Numbered from the stretch's first letter, positions 26,201 to 38,769 are shown. The stretch is DNA of 64,000 bases from Saccopteryx bilineata (GCF_036850765.1 NC_089494.1:2294001-2358000), one strand, 5' to 3'. Numbers and translations are program-made. Notes: a model not told the origin generated them from the sequence alone.

Positions 26201-29200
26201 AGACGGGATCTGGGACGCGACGGGACCTGGGACGCGACGGGACCTGGGACGAGACGGGACCTGGGACGAGACGGGACCTGGGACGAGACGGGATCTGGGA
26301 CGAGACGGGATCTGGGACGAGACGGGATCTGGGACGATACAGGACCTGGGACCTGGGACGAGACGGGACCTGGGATGAGACGGGATCTGGGAAGAGACGG
26401 GATCTGGGACGAGACGGGACCTGGGACGAGACGGGACCTGGGACCTGGGACCTGGGACCTGGTGGGACCCGGGAAGAGATGGGACCTGGGAGGAGACGAA
26501 ACTGGGGACGAGATGGGACCCGGGAAGAGACGGGATCAGGGACAAGACGGGACCTGGGACCTGGGTCGAGACGGAACCGGGAACGAGTCGGGACCTGGGA
26601 CGAGACGGGACCTGGGAAGAGACGGGATCTGGGAAGAGACGGGATCTGGGAAGAGACGGGATCTGGGAAGAGACGGGATCTGGGAAGAGACGGGATCTTG
26701 GACGAGACGGAACCTGGGAAGAGACGGGACCTGGGACGAGACGGGACCTGGGACCTGGGACGAGACGGGATCTGGGACGAGACGGGACCTGGGACCTGGG
26801 ACGAGACGGGACCTGGGACGAGACGGGACCTGGGACGAGACGGGACCTGGGACGAGACGGGACCTGGGATGAGACGGGATCTGGGAAGAGACGGGATCTG
26901 GGACGAGACGGGATCTGGGACGAGACGGGATCTGGGAGAGACGGGATCTGGGACGAGACGGGATCTGGGACGCGACGGGATCTGGGACGCGACGGGACCT
27001 GTGACGAGACGGGACCTGGGACGAGACGGGACCTGGGACCTGGGACGAGACGGGACCTGGGACGAGACGGGATCTGGGACGAGACGGGATCTGGGACGAG
27101 ACGGGACCTGGGACGAGACGGGACCTGGGACCTGGGACCTGGGACCTGGTGGGACCCGGGAAGAGATGGGACCTGGGAGGAGACGAAACTGGGGACGAGA
27201 TGGGACCCGGGAAGAGACGGGATCAGGGACAAGACGGGACCTGGGACCTGGGTCGAGACGGAACCGGGAACGAGTCGGGACCTGTGACGAGACGGGACCT
27301 GGGAAGAGACGGGACCTGGGACCTGGGACGAGACGGGACCTGGGACGAGACGGGATCTGGGACGAGACGGGATCTGGGACGAGACGGGACCTGGGACGAG
27401 ACGGGACCTGGGACCTGGGACCTGGGACCTGGTGGGACCCGGGAAGAGATGGGACCTGGGAGGAGACGAAACTGGGGACGAGATGGGACCCGGGAAGAGA
27501 CGGGATCAGGGACGAGACGGGACCTGGGACCTGGGTCGAGACGGAACCGGGAACGAGTCGGGACCTGGGACGAGACGGGACCTGGGAAGAGACGGGATCT
27601 GGGATGAGACGGGATCTGGGAAGAGACGGGATCTGGGAAGAGACGGGATCTGGGAAGAGACGGGATCTTGGACGAGACGGAACCTGGGAAGAGACGGGAC
27701 CTGGGACGAGACGGGACCTGGGACTGGGACGAGACGGGATCTGGGACGAGACAGGACCTGGGACCTGGGACGAGACGGGACCTGGGACGAGACGGGATCT
27801 GGGACGAGACGGGACCTGGGACGAGACGGGATCTGGGACGAGACGGGATCTGGGAAGAGACGGGATCTGGGAAGAGACGGGATCTGGGACGAGACGGGAT
27901 CTGGGACAGACGGGATCTGGGACGAGACGGGATCTGGGACGAGACGGGACCTGGGATCTGGGACGAGACGGGACCTGGGACGAGACGGGACCTGGGACGA
28001 GACGGGATCTGGGAAGAGACGGGATCTGGGACGAGACGGGATCTGGGAAGAGACGGGATCTGGGATGAGACGGGATCTGGGAAGAGACGGGACCTGGGAC
28101 GAGACGGGACCTGGGAAGAGACGGGACCTGGGATGAGAGGAAGAGACGGGATCTGGGACGTGACGGGATCTGGGACGCGACGGGACCTGGGACGAGACGG
28201 GACCTGGGACGAGACGGGATCTGGGACGAGACGGGATCTGGGACGAGACGGGATCTGGGACGATACAGGACCTGGGACCTGGGACGAGACGGGACCTGGG
28301 ATGAGACGGGATCTGGGAAGAGACGGGATCTGGGACGAGACGGGATCTGGGACGAGACGGGATCTGGGAGAGACGGGATCTGGGACGAGACGGGATCTGG
28401 GAGAGACGGGATCTGGGAAGAGACGGGATCTGGGACGAGACGGGACCTGGGACGAGACGGGACCTGGGACCTGGGACCTGGGACCTGGTGGGACCCGGGA
28501 AGAGATGGGACCTGGGAGGAGACGAAACTGGGGACGAGATGGGACCCGGGAAGAGACGGGATCAGGGACAAGACGGGACCTGGGACCTGGGTCGAGACGG
28601 AACCGGGAACGAGTCGGGACCTGGGACGAGACGGGACCTGGGAAGAGACGGGATCTGGGATGAGACGGGATCTGGGAAGAGACGGGATCTGGGAAGAGAC
28701 GGGATCTGGGAAGAGACGGGATCTTGGACGAGACGGAACCTGGGAAGAGACGGGACCTGGGACGAGACGGGACCTGGGACCTGGGACGAGACGGGATCTG
28801 GGACGAGACAGGACCTGGGACCTGGGACGAGACGGGACCTGGGACGAGACGGGATCTGGGACGAGACGGGACCTGGGATGAGACGGGATCTGGGACGAGA
28901 CGGGATCTGGGAAGAGACGGGATCTGGGAAGAGACGTGATCTGGGAAGAGACGGGACCTGGGAAGAGATGGGACCTGGGACAAGACGGGACCTGGGACCT
29001 GGGACGAGACGGGATCTGGGACGAGACGGGACCTGGGACCTGGGACGAGACGGGATCTGGGAAGAGACGGGATCTGGGACGAGACGGGATCTGGGACGAG
29101 ACGGGATCTGGGACGAGACGGGACCTGGGACGAGACGGGACCTGGGACCTGGGACGAGACGGGACCTGGGACGAGACGGGACCTGGGACGAGACGGGATC

Positions 29201-32184
29201 TGGGACGAGACGGGATCTGGGACGAGACGGGATCTGGGACGAGACGGGATCTGGGACGAGACGGGATCTGGGACGAGACGGGATCTGGGACGAGACGGGA
29301 CCTGGGACGAGACGGGACCTGGGACCTGGTGGGACCCGGGAAGAGATGGGACCTGGGAGGAGACGAAACTGGGGACGAGATGGGACCCGGGAAGAGACGG
29401 GATCAGGGACAAGACGGGACCTGGGACCTGGGTCGAGACGGAACCGGGAACGAGACGGGACCTGGGACGAGATGGGACTTGTGACAAGACGGGACCTGGG
29501 AAGAGACGGGACCTGGGATGAGACGGGACCTGGGATGAGAAGGGATCTGGGATGAGACGGGATCTGGGACCTGGGACGAGGCGGGACCTGGGACGAGACG
29601 GGACCTGGGATGAGACGGGACCTGGGACGAGACGGGACCTGGGACGAGACAGGATCTGGGAAGAGACGGGACCTGGGACGAGACGGGACCTGGGATGAGA
29701 CGGGACCTGGGATGAGACGGGATCTGGGAAGAGACGGGATCTGGGATGAGACGGGATCTGGGACGAGACGGGATCTGGGAAGAGACGGGATCTGGGACGA
29801 GACGTGATCTGGGACGAGACTGGACCTGGGACGAGACGGGATCTGGGACGAGACGTGATCTGGGACGAGACTGGACCTGGGACGAGACGGGATCTGGGAC
29901 GAGACGGGACCTGGGACGAGACGGGATCTGGGAAGAGAAGGGATCTGGGAAGAGACGGGATCTGGGACGAGACGGGATCTGGGACGAGACGGGACCTGGG
30001 ACCTGGGACGAGACGGGACCTGGGACGAGACGGGACCTGGGACGAGACGGGATCTGGGAAGAGACGGGATCTGGGACGAGACGGGATCTGGGAAGAGACG
30101 GGATCTGGGATGAGACGGGATCTGGGAAGAGACGGGACCTGGGACGAGACGGGACCTGGGAAGAGACGGGACCTGGGATGAGAAGGGACCTGGGATGAGA
30201 CGGGATCTGGGAAGAGACGGGATCTGGGACGCGACGGGATCTGGGACGCGACGGGACCTGGGACGAGACGGGACCTGGGACGAGACGGGACCTGGGACGA
30301 GACGGGATCTGGGACGAGACGGGATCTGGGACGATACAGGACCTGGGACCTGGGACGAGACGGGACCTGGGATGAGACGGGATCTGGGAAGAGACGGGAT
30401 CTGGGACGAGACGGGACCTGGGACGAGACGGGACCTGGGACCTGGGACCTGGGACCTGGTGGGACCCGGGAAGAGATGGGACCTGGGAGGAGACGAAACT
30501 GGGGACGAGATGGGACCCGGGAAGAGACGGGATCAGGGACAAGACGGGACCTGGGACCTGGGTCGAGACGGAACCGGGAACGAGTCGGGACCTGGGACGA
30601 GACGGGACCTGGGAAGAGACGGGATCTGGGATGAGACGGGATCTGGGAAGAGACGGGATCTGGGAAGAGACGGGATCTGGGAAGAGACGGGATCTTGGAC
30701 GAGACGGAACCTGGGAAGAGACGGGACCTGGGACGAGACGGGACCTGGGACCTGGGACGAGACGGGATCTGGGACAAGACAGGACCTGGGACCTGGGACG
30801 AGACAGGACCTGGGACGAGACGGGATCTGGGACGAGACGGGACCTGGGATGAGACGGGATCTGGGAAGAGACGGGATCTGGGACGAGACGGGATCTGGGA
30901 CGAGACGGGATCTGGGAGAGACGGGATCTGGGACGAGACGGGATCTGGGACGCGACGGGATCTGGGACGCGACGGGACCTGTGACGAGACGGGACCTGGG
31001 ACGAGACGGGACCTGGGACCTGGGACCTGGGACCTGGTGGGACCCGGGAAGAGATGGGACCTGGGAGGAGACGAAACTGGGGACGAGATGGGACCCGGGA
31101 AGAGACGGGATCAGGGACAAGACGGGACCTGGGACCTGGGTCGAGACGGAACCGGGAACGAGTCGGGACCTGGGACGAGACGGGACCTGGGAAGAGACGG
31201 GATCTGGGACGAGACGGGATCTGGGAAGAGACGGGACCTGGGAAGAGATGGGACCTGGGACAAGACGGGACCTGGGACCTGGGACGAGACGGGATCTGGG
31301 AAGAGACGGGATCTGGGACGAGACGGGATCTGGGACGAGACGGGATCTGGGACGAGACGGGACCTGGGACGAGACGGGACCTGGGACCTGGGATGAGACG
31401 GGACCTGGGACGAGACGGGACCTGGGATGAGACGGGATCTGGGACGAGACGGGATCTGGGAAGAGACGGGATCTGGGATGAGACGGGATCTGGGACGAGA
31501 CGGGATCTGGGAAGAGACGGGATCTGGGACGAGACGGGATCTGGGACGAGACGGGACCTGGGACGAGACGGGACCTGGGACCTGGTGGGACCCGGGAAGA
31601 GATGGGACCTGGGAGGAGACGAAACTGGGGACGAGATGGGACCCGGGAAGAGACGGGATCAGGGACAAGACGGGACCTGGGACCTGGGTCGAGACGGAAC
31701 CGGGAACGAGACGGGACCTGGGACGAGATGGGACTTGTGACAAGACGGGACCTGGGAAGAGACGGGACCTGGGATGAGACGGGACCTGGGATGAGAAGGG
31801 ATCTGGGATGAGACGGGATCTGGGACCTGGGACGAGACGGGACCTGGGACGAGACGGGACCTGGGATGAGACGGGACCTGGGACGAGACGGGACCTGGGA
31901 CAAGACAGGATCTGGGAAGAGACGGGACCTGGGACAAGACAGGATCTGGGAAGAGACGGGACCTGGGACGAGACGGGACCTGGGATGAGACGGGACCTGG
32001 GATGAGACGGGATCTGGGAAGAGACGGGATCTGGGATGAGACGGGATCTGGGACGAGACGGGATCTGGGAAGAGACGGGATCTGGGACGAGACGTGATCT
32101 GGGACGAGACTGGACCTGGGACGAGACGGGATCTGGGACGAGACGGGATCTGGGACGAGACGGGACCTGGGACGAGATGAGACC
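20201..32184. repeat. minisatellite domain B: gggatctggg-rich units with ~4.2-kb super-repeat
   Basis: Here 'gggatctggg' units predominate. A ~140-bp marker block that starts 'ctggtgggac' and contains 'gacgaaactggggacgag' and 'gggatcagggacaagac' occurs 17 times, at 20751, 20969, 21187, 22171, 22858, 23148, 24298, 25138, 25356, 26459, 27146, 27429, 28485, 29326, 30456, 31034 and 31582. Spacings from 20969 are 218, 984, 687, 290, 1150, 840, then 218, 1103, 687, 283, 1056, 841: the same series twice, with a period of 4,169 and 4,188 bp. A third copy beginning at 29326 follows a different order. Confidence 0.9.
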
Positions 32185-32934
32185 GGCTCCCCTCAGAACA
32201 GGGCACAGAGCCGGGTGGGAGTGGCGGGGGAGAGAGGCTCTGGTTCGGGCTCTCCCAGGTGAAGTGATGAACAGGTGGCAGGGTGGCAGACAGAGCGGGC
32301 GGTGTCTGATCAGGAGGGTGGGTGGGCGGAGGCTGGGAGGAGCAAGCCTGCAGCCAGGTGAATGTGGGGAGGCAGAGGCTGGGACCATGGAGATCTGGGG
32401 TGCGCCCACCTCTGAGAACCACACTATGAAATGGGACGGGAGGTAGAATTCCCAGGAGGTTCCAGGGGGGCTCTGCCCACTAGGGAAGCACGGTCAGCCG
32501 TCCAGACCCCTGCTGATCGGGGAGTAAAAGGTCTCAAGATACATGGGTAGGCCCTCATCATTCACTGGCCCCCCCAAGCCTGCAAGCCTGCTCCTCATCC
32601 CACGTCCTGGTCCTGGGGACTCAGGCTGTGGCCGCATTTTCCTGAGCCTGTGGAAATGTGGCCATGTGCAGTGGAGTCCACAGAACCTTCTCTTCCAGGA
32701 GCCTTTAGTTTGCACAAGATTCCACCACTGTTGGATCAAAGGGAGACAGAGCACAGGGCTGAGAGTGAGAGATCTGGGTCAAATTTCAGCTCAGACTCAT
32801 TCACTCTGCTGGGTGGGTGATTGACATGCCGTAACACCTGAGCGCCTCTCCACAGGATCAGGCGATTATCAGCCAGGTGTGAAAAAGATGTTTTATGCAT
32901 TGTCAGCATAATGGAAACATAAAAGATTATATCA
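32185..32934. other. unique sequence right of the minisatellite
   Basis: The array stops abruptly at about 32,184 after a decayed unit ('gacgagatgagaccggctcc'). The following ~750 bases show no recognisable gene or repeat family. Confidence 0.4.
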
Positions 32935-32936
32935 TA

Positions 32937-33262
32937 AACATCACCATAACCATAGCCATCATCATCACCGTCACCATCATCGTCACCATCATTGTCATTG
33001 TCATCACCATCGTCATCACCATCATCATCATCACCATCATCATCACCATCACCATCATCACCACATCATTATCACCAACATCACCATCATCGTCACCATC
33101 ATCGCCCACCATCGTCATTGTCATCACCATCGTCATCACTACCATCATCATCATCATCACCATCACCATCGCCATCACCATCATCACCATCACCATCGTC
33201 GTCATCACCATCACCATCACCATCATCATCATCATCGTCGTCATCACCATCATAATCATCAC
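32937..33262. repeat. ATC/ACC trinucleotide-rich microsatellite (~325 bp)
   Basis: Imperfect (ATC)n with CACC, GTC and ATTGTC interruptions. The plus strand reads Ile/Thr/Val and the minus strand Met/Val runs; both are repeat artefacts. Confidence 0.95.
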
Positions 33263-35195
33263 CTGGGTGGGCCCTCAGAGAGCAGATGCAACTCCAGAGC
33301 CAGAGGGGATTACTGCAGGATGGTGAGACCCCCCCCCCCCCCGATTTTCCCTTTGCTCCCTCTTCATAAGAAACACTGTAAAAGTCTTGTCAAAACACTG
33401 GTGATTAAAGAGTCGCTAATGGCTCGGGGTCGAGACTGAGAAAATGAGTTGGGTAGACAGAGTAGCTCCCAACCTGCCAGATCTCAAAGTTGGACATTTA
33501 AGTGATGCGGCCCTCCATGTAAAATAATCAGAGAGACGACCAGCTCGGCTGCGTGCCACAGAGAGGAAAGAGGGAGTGAAATCCGCCCTGGACATGGCCG
33601 GGCAGGCCTGTGTGGGGGTGTGCATGTGCATGTCTGTGTGAGTGTGAATAAACGCATGGACGTACGTGTGAGAGGTGCTTTAACGACAGCGTTCGGATCC
33701 TCATTGGCCTTGGAGGTGGAGGTGCTCAGAGTGGCAATCAGAGTCGGCCATGGTTCTGGCACAAAGTCCAATCTAATTACAGCCCCTTCCTGCCACCCCT
33801 CCCCCGGGACCAGGGGACCCCAGTGGATCTGCAGCAGTCTTAGAGGGAGCTAACCATTTTCCTGTCAAGTACAGATGATGAACATGGCACATCTCCATGT
33901 AAGCCTCCCGAGTCTAGGAGGGTATTCAATGCCATGGAAACCATTGCAACCCTGCAGGACTCTGAGGAAATGGTCTATTGATTCCTGTCAGTCCTTCCTG
34001 AACCTCTGACAAGTTGGGAATTCTTTCCCGATGAGTCTCTGGCTCCAAAGCCGGATGAGTGTTTGGAAGAAGCGAGAGCTTTGATGTGCGCAGGGAGCCG
34101 CGCAGAGAGCCAGCAGAGGCTCGGCGGAGTGTGGACCGAGTCGGGCTGTTAATTAGCTTCGACAAACTCCAGGACTGAGGCACTTTCTGCCCCCTACGGA
34201 ATGGTGAAAGAAAGAAAAATGGCATAATGACACACATTTATAAAAATACCATATGTTCTTATACAAATCATACCCTAAAACAGCCTCTCTCTCATCTACT
34301 GCTGCAAAAAGAAGAGACCAAGGACTCCGATGGGTGCTCTATGGGGTGGGACGTGCAGAGATGACCCCCTGGGGCCTCGGAGGGGAGGAGTCTTAGGGCC
34401 ACGCGCACACCCTCAAAGAAAACAAAGATTTCTGTTCTCGCTGATTTGGGGCAAATGGAAAAAAGCCACAGGAAACTGCTGTCTCTCCAAGATGAGTAAA
34501 CAGAAGTAATCCAGCATCTAAACCGATGAAAAAATTCAAAATCAAGCCCAAAATATAGCCAGAGAACAGTTGAAGAGAGAACTCTCCAAAACACTCAATG
34601 CAGGAAATTACAGTTTGGGGGAAACTGCCTCATAGTCTCAAGGAAATGAAAGGAAATGTGCAAAAATATATAGAGAGATATGCCTCTAGCTACCTTTTTT
34701 CAAGCAAGTTTTTTAATAAAAGTGCTTTCTGAAGTCACTGGGCCAAGGAAGCGTCTACGTACAGATTTACTTGGCCCTCGAGTTAAGCGTCATTGCCATT
34801 TCACAGAAAACTGAGGCACAAAGAAGCAAATTGGTGATTATGACAACAATGAGTGTAAAAGGAACAGAGTCACTGTTTCAGTTTCTATTTGCTGGGCAAC
34901 ATGTCACTCTGAAAGGTCAAGGTGTAAAGGTCCTTTGGCTGCGCTCCCAACTCTGTGAGTCCGGGGTCAGGGGTCAGGGCAGGCCCGTGAGGAAAGCTAG
35001 TCTCAGCTTTGCAACGTCTGCAGCCCTGGTCACCATGGCACAGACAGCAGGAGATGGCAGGGCGGCTAAAACCGGAGCCATGGGTCTGGGTCTCATTCTT
35101 CTAATTGTGGCATCTTCCGGGGCTGGAATCACCAAGATGACTTCTCATGCCACTTATCTGATACCTGGGGTGGGAAGTCTGAGACAGCAGGGGGC
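33263..35195. other. unique sequence; C-run; candidate conserved non-coding patch
   Basis: A run of C lies at 33,329-33,342. The stretch ~33,920-34,260 contains 'gggctgttaattagcttcg', a homeodomain-type TAATTA core, in moderately AT-rich non-repeat sequence, and might be a conserved non-coding element. 34,600-35,190 looks like diverged, unnamed repeat or unique DNA. No exon recognised. Confidence 0.3.
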
Positions 35196-35405
35196 TTATT
35201 ATGAATTGAATGTCTGTGTCCCTCCCACCCCCCAGAAACTCACGTGGAAGTCCTCACCCCAGTGTGGCTGTATTAGAAGATGAGGTTTCTAAGGAACTAA
35301 TTGAGAGAAAATGAGGTCATAACAAGTGGGGCCCTGATCCACAATGATTAGTGTCCTTATAAGAAGAGATACCAGGGGTTTCTCTCTCTGTGTCTCTCTC
35401 TTCTC

Positions 35406-35481
<76 letters not shown>

Positions 35482-35658
35482 CCTCCGCAATGTGAGGACA
35501 CAGCAAGAAGGTGTCCATCTATGAGCCAGGATGAGACCCTCAGCAGAAACCAAGCCATGCTGACACTGGGTCTGGGACTTCCAGTCTCTAGAACTCTAAG
35601 AAAATAAATGGCTGTTGTTTAAGCACCCAGGTTGCTATGGCAGCCGGAGCAGATGGAC
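35196..35658 (+). mobile_element. MaLR (MST/MLT1-like) LTR with expanded TC microsatellite
   Basis: Starts 'attatgaattgaatgtctg', passes 'gattagtgtccttataagaa', 'gcaatgtgaggacacagcaa', 'gaaggtgtccatctatgagc', an AATAAA at ~35,602 ('aagaaaataaatggctg') and ends near 'gcacccaggttgctatgg'. This order is that of mammalian MaLR LTRs. The (TC)n expansion at 35,379-35,487 sits between the TATA-like 'cttataagaag' and the 'gtgaggacacagc' block. Confidence 0.85.
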
Positions 35659-36150
35659 ACAGGGCTGGTCAGCACTTCTCTCGCTTCAAATGGACTCTCC
35701 ACATGGCTAGCCTGGGTTTCACACAGTATGGTGGTCTCAGGGCAGTTGAACTTCTTACAGAGTGGCTATCCAACCTGACCCCCTCCCAAGCAAGCACTCC
35801 AGGATACCAAAGCAAAATCTGTCCAGTTTCTTCTGCCCAGCTTTAGGGGCCATGCAGCACCAATTCCCCTGTATTCTGTTAGCCAAAACAGTCACAATAG
35901 CCTTTTAAAGGAAAAAGGTCACTCAGATCAGGGAAGGAGTCAACCCCATACGGTATACTCTAAAGAAAACCAGCTCAAGAAAATCAACAACACAATTCTA
36001 AATAAGCCATAAGTCAAAGCAGAAATCACAAGGGAAGTCAGAAAATACTTTGAGATGAATAAAAACAAAACATACCAAAACTCATAGGATGCAGCTAAAG
36101 CAGTACTCAGAGGGAAATTTATAGCTGTAAATGCCTATATTAAGAAGAAA

Positions 36151-36334
36151 GAGCCTGACCTGTGGTGGCACAGTGGATAAAGCGTCGACCTGGAATGCTG
36201 AGGTTGCCGGTTCAAAACCCTGGGCCTGCCCGGTCAAGGCATATATGGGAGTTAATGCTTCCTGCTCCTTCCCCCTTTCTTTCTCTCTCTCTCTCTTCTC
36301 CAAAATGAATAAATAAAAATTTAAAAAAAAAAAA
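36151..36334 (+). mobile_element. bat tRNA-derived SINE, 'ggcacagtggataaagcg' type
   Basis: Head 'gcctgacctgtggtggcac', B-box-like 'ggttcaaaaccctgg', 'catatatgggagttaatgct', a CT-rich tract and an A tail. It is preceded by 'aagaagaaa' and followed by 'aagaagaaaa', compatible with a short target duplication. Confidence 0.9.
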
Positions 36335-36379
36335 GAAGAAAATCTCTGGTGGTGGCCTGAGGTGGGGTGCAGGGGCGGG

Positions 36380-36680
36380 TAAAATGAGTAAAGATGGTTA
36401 AAAAGTAAAAACTCCCAGTGATAATATAAAGAAGTCCTGTTGATGTAATGTAACAGCATGGTGATTGTAGTTAACAATTCTGTATTGTACATTTGAAAGT
36501 TGCTAAGAGAGTAAATCTTAAAAGTTCTAATCACAAGAAAAAAATTATAACCATGTGCTGGTGGATGTGAAATAACTTATTGTGACAATCATTTTTGCAA
36601 TACATACATATATTGAATCATTATGTTGCACACCTAAAATCAAGACAGTGTTTATGTCAGTTATATCTCAAGTAAAAAAG
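36380..36680 (+). mobile_element. 5'-truncated L1 3'UTR nested in older L1
   Basis: The clauses 'catggtgattgtagttaaca', 'tgtattgtacatttgaaagt', 'attgaatcattatgttgcac' and 'cagttatatctcaagtaaaa' are the 3' end of an older mammalian L1 subfamily, ending in an A-rich tail. The host L1 resumes at 'agatctcaagtccataacc' (~36,688), so host sequence is split by this insert together with the SINE. Confidence 0.8.
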
Positions 36681-37545
36681 AAGAAGAAAGATCTCAAGTC
36701 CATAACCTCACCTTACACCTTAAGGCACTGGAGGAAGAAGAGCAACCCAAACCTAAAGCAAGCCACCAGGAAGAAAATGCTGAGATTAGAGCAGAAATCA
36801 GTGAAATAGAAAATAGAAAAATCAGTAAAACCAAAAGTTGATTCTTTGAAAAGATCAACAAAATTGACAAATCTTTAGTTAGATTAACAAGAGAGAAAAA
36901 GAGAGAGAGAGAGTACTGAAATTACTAGAATCGGAAATGAAAAAGGAGACATTACTACCAACTCCGCAGGAATTAAAAGGACTACAAAGGAATTATTATA
37001 TGCCTTGATCTATGCATTATATAGAATATGTATACTACGAATAATTATATGCCAAAAAATTATGTACCTTAAATGAAACAGACAAATTCCTAAAGAGACA
37101 CAAACTACAAAAACTGAGTCCAGGCCCGGAGGGCTTCACGAGTGATTCTACCAAACATTTAAGGGAGAATCGGTACCAACAGAATTATACACCGTGACCA
37201 AGTGGGATTTGTCCCAGGAATTTAAGGTTGGATCAACATCTGAAAACCAATATAATACATCAGGTCAGCAGAACACAAAGCAATCGTCACATGATCATCT
37301 CCATAGATGTGGGGGGGGTGAAGCATGAGAAAATCTAACACCCGTTCATGCTAAAAACGTTCAACAGATGAGAAACAACAGGGAACTCTCTCAACCTGAT
37401 AAAAATACATTAAAAAAAAAAAACACCCACTGCTGAATTCACACTTGCCGGTAAAAGACTGAATGCCCCCCCCGCCCCCCAATATCAGGAACAAGACCAG
37501 GATGTCTGCTCTCACCGCTTCTTTGCAACATTATAGGCACCGTTG

Positions 37546-38769
37546 TAGCCGGAGCCAGCCGGGCAGATTGAAGGTGGCCACACATTCTTCGACATTCCGT
37601 GATCAAGTCACATGTCTGTAAAAATAGTTTTACTTCTTCCTCTATGGTATGGCTGCCTTTCGTCGATTCCCTTCCCGCTGGCTGTCCATGGCGGGGGCTG
37701 GGCTTTGCTCCTGAGGCTGCCCGCATTCCTGCTGTCCCTGGGGCCCCTTCCACCGCTTACACATAGGTAGAGTTCTCTGGCCTCTCCGTGGAAGAGCACA
37801 GACCCGCCAGGAGAAAGGGACCTCGGTCCTACGCCCACGGGGACACCCACCTGAATGAGCTTAGAGGCCATTCTTCCCAGAGAGCCCAGCCGGCCCACAG
37901 CTTAACTTCAGACCTTCCACGACCAGAGAACCCTTGACCAGGGAACCGAGTCAGACGTAGGAACCACAGTCTGTGAGCTCGTAGCCTGTGCTGTCTACGC
38001 TGCTGAGGTGGTGGGGATGTGTCACATGCTCCCCCCCAGTGCGGTCGACAGCTCCCTGCAGGACCCTGCCTGTCACAGGGGTGCCGAGAGAGGAAAGGGC
38101 CGTGCGGGCCCCACTGGTGCTCCCCGCTCCTTTGGGAGCTCACCTTTCAGGGGGCCTGCTTGGCCTCGGGTCAGAGCGCGGAAGAGAAGGGTAAGGACAC
38201 AGAAACAAGAAGTTCATCTGTGCGTCAAGCGAGCGACCAGGCTCCTGGGACGGGAGCTGGACAGCGGTCATTCACTTTGAGAGTCTTTCCTCCCCGGGGG
38301 TCAGTGCCTGTTACCCTCAAACCCTCTGTGACAGTTTGGGGGCAGGACAGCCCTGTGTCAGATGTGCATTGAGGAGGAAGCGGAGGACGGGACCGGCATC
38401 CATTTTTACCCCGACTTTAAAGGCACAGCGTGTAGGACGTAAACCGTGAGAAGAGAGTTCAAGGTCAGGACTTGTAAAGAGGAGTCAGAGCCTCGGGCAT
38501 TTTATTCGGGTTTTAGAGAGAAAGTGGGACCCCGGAGGCTGGGGGACTCTGGGACATGCAGGAGGCAGCTATTTGGGTGTTTTTTTCTTTTTCCAGCTCA
38601 TTCTTGCTTTTAAAAATGTTCTTTTTTCAACAACAGCCTATCCCATAGAGGTAATATCTTTCCTTTCTCTCTGAGGATGCTAACAGGATTCTTTTATTCT
38701 CATTTCCATTTTTATATTTAATTTAAATTTAATTTAAATTCCGATGATAATTTTGTAATTCTAGCGTGT
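37546..38769. other. unique sequence, nothing recognised
   Basis: GC-rich to 38,400, then increasingly AT-rich. The AT-rich stretch 38,700-38,740 has a self-complementary 'aatttaaatttaatttaaat' run. No gene or named repeat was recognised. Confidence 0.35.

Larger units (their letters stand above)
17334..32184. repeat. 14.85-kb hierarchical 17-bp minisatellite, G4-competent
   Basis: The basic unit on the plus strand is 'gggacctgggacgagac' (17 bp), in uninterrupted register for nearly 15 kb, i.e. on the order of 850 units. Common variants: gggatctggg, ggaaccgggg, ggaaccggag, gggacccggg in the first half; acgagac, aagagac, atgagac, acgcgac in the second. Extra 7-bp 'acctggg' half-units give 24-bp units. 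Each unit supplies two GGG runs with loops of 4 and 7 bases, so any two units fit G3+N1-7. Seventeen is not a multiple of 3, so all three frames of a strand read the same 17-residue peptide, which has no stop; this creates minus-strand open frames up to 1,376 codons (21,295-25,425). I judge these non-coding. Confidence 0.98.
35985..37545 (+). mobile_element. L1 ORF2 pseudogene fragment (reverse-transcriptase region), interrupted
   Basis: Recognisable ORF2 stretches include 'gaaatcacaagggaagtcag', 'gctaaagcagtactcagagg', 'aaatttatagctgtaaatgc', 'gagattagagcagaaatcag', 'aagatcaacaaaattgacaa', 'gtgggatttgtcccaggaat' and 'aaagcaatcgtcacatgatc'. Multiple stops, frameshifts and deletions make it non-functional; no product is expected. 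It is interrupted at 36,151-36,680 by a SINE plus a separate L1 3' end. Confidence 0.9.

Noticed and set aside
17334..32184. Telomeric or centromeric satellite
   Set aside because: No TTAGGG runs, and a 17-bp GC-rich unit is unlike the usual mammalian centromeric satellite. Organisation is hierarchical like centromeric arrays, but only 15 kb long and flanked by unique DNA.
32895..33326. 143-codon Ile/Thr-rich frame
   Set aside because: Reads an imperfect ATC/ACC microsatellite.
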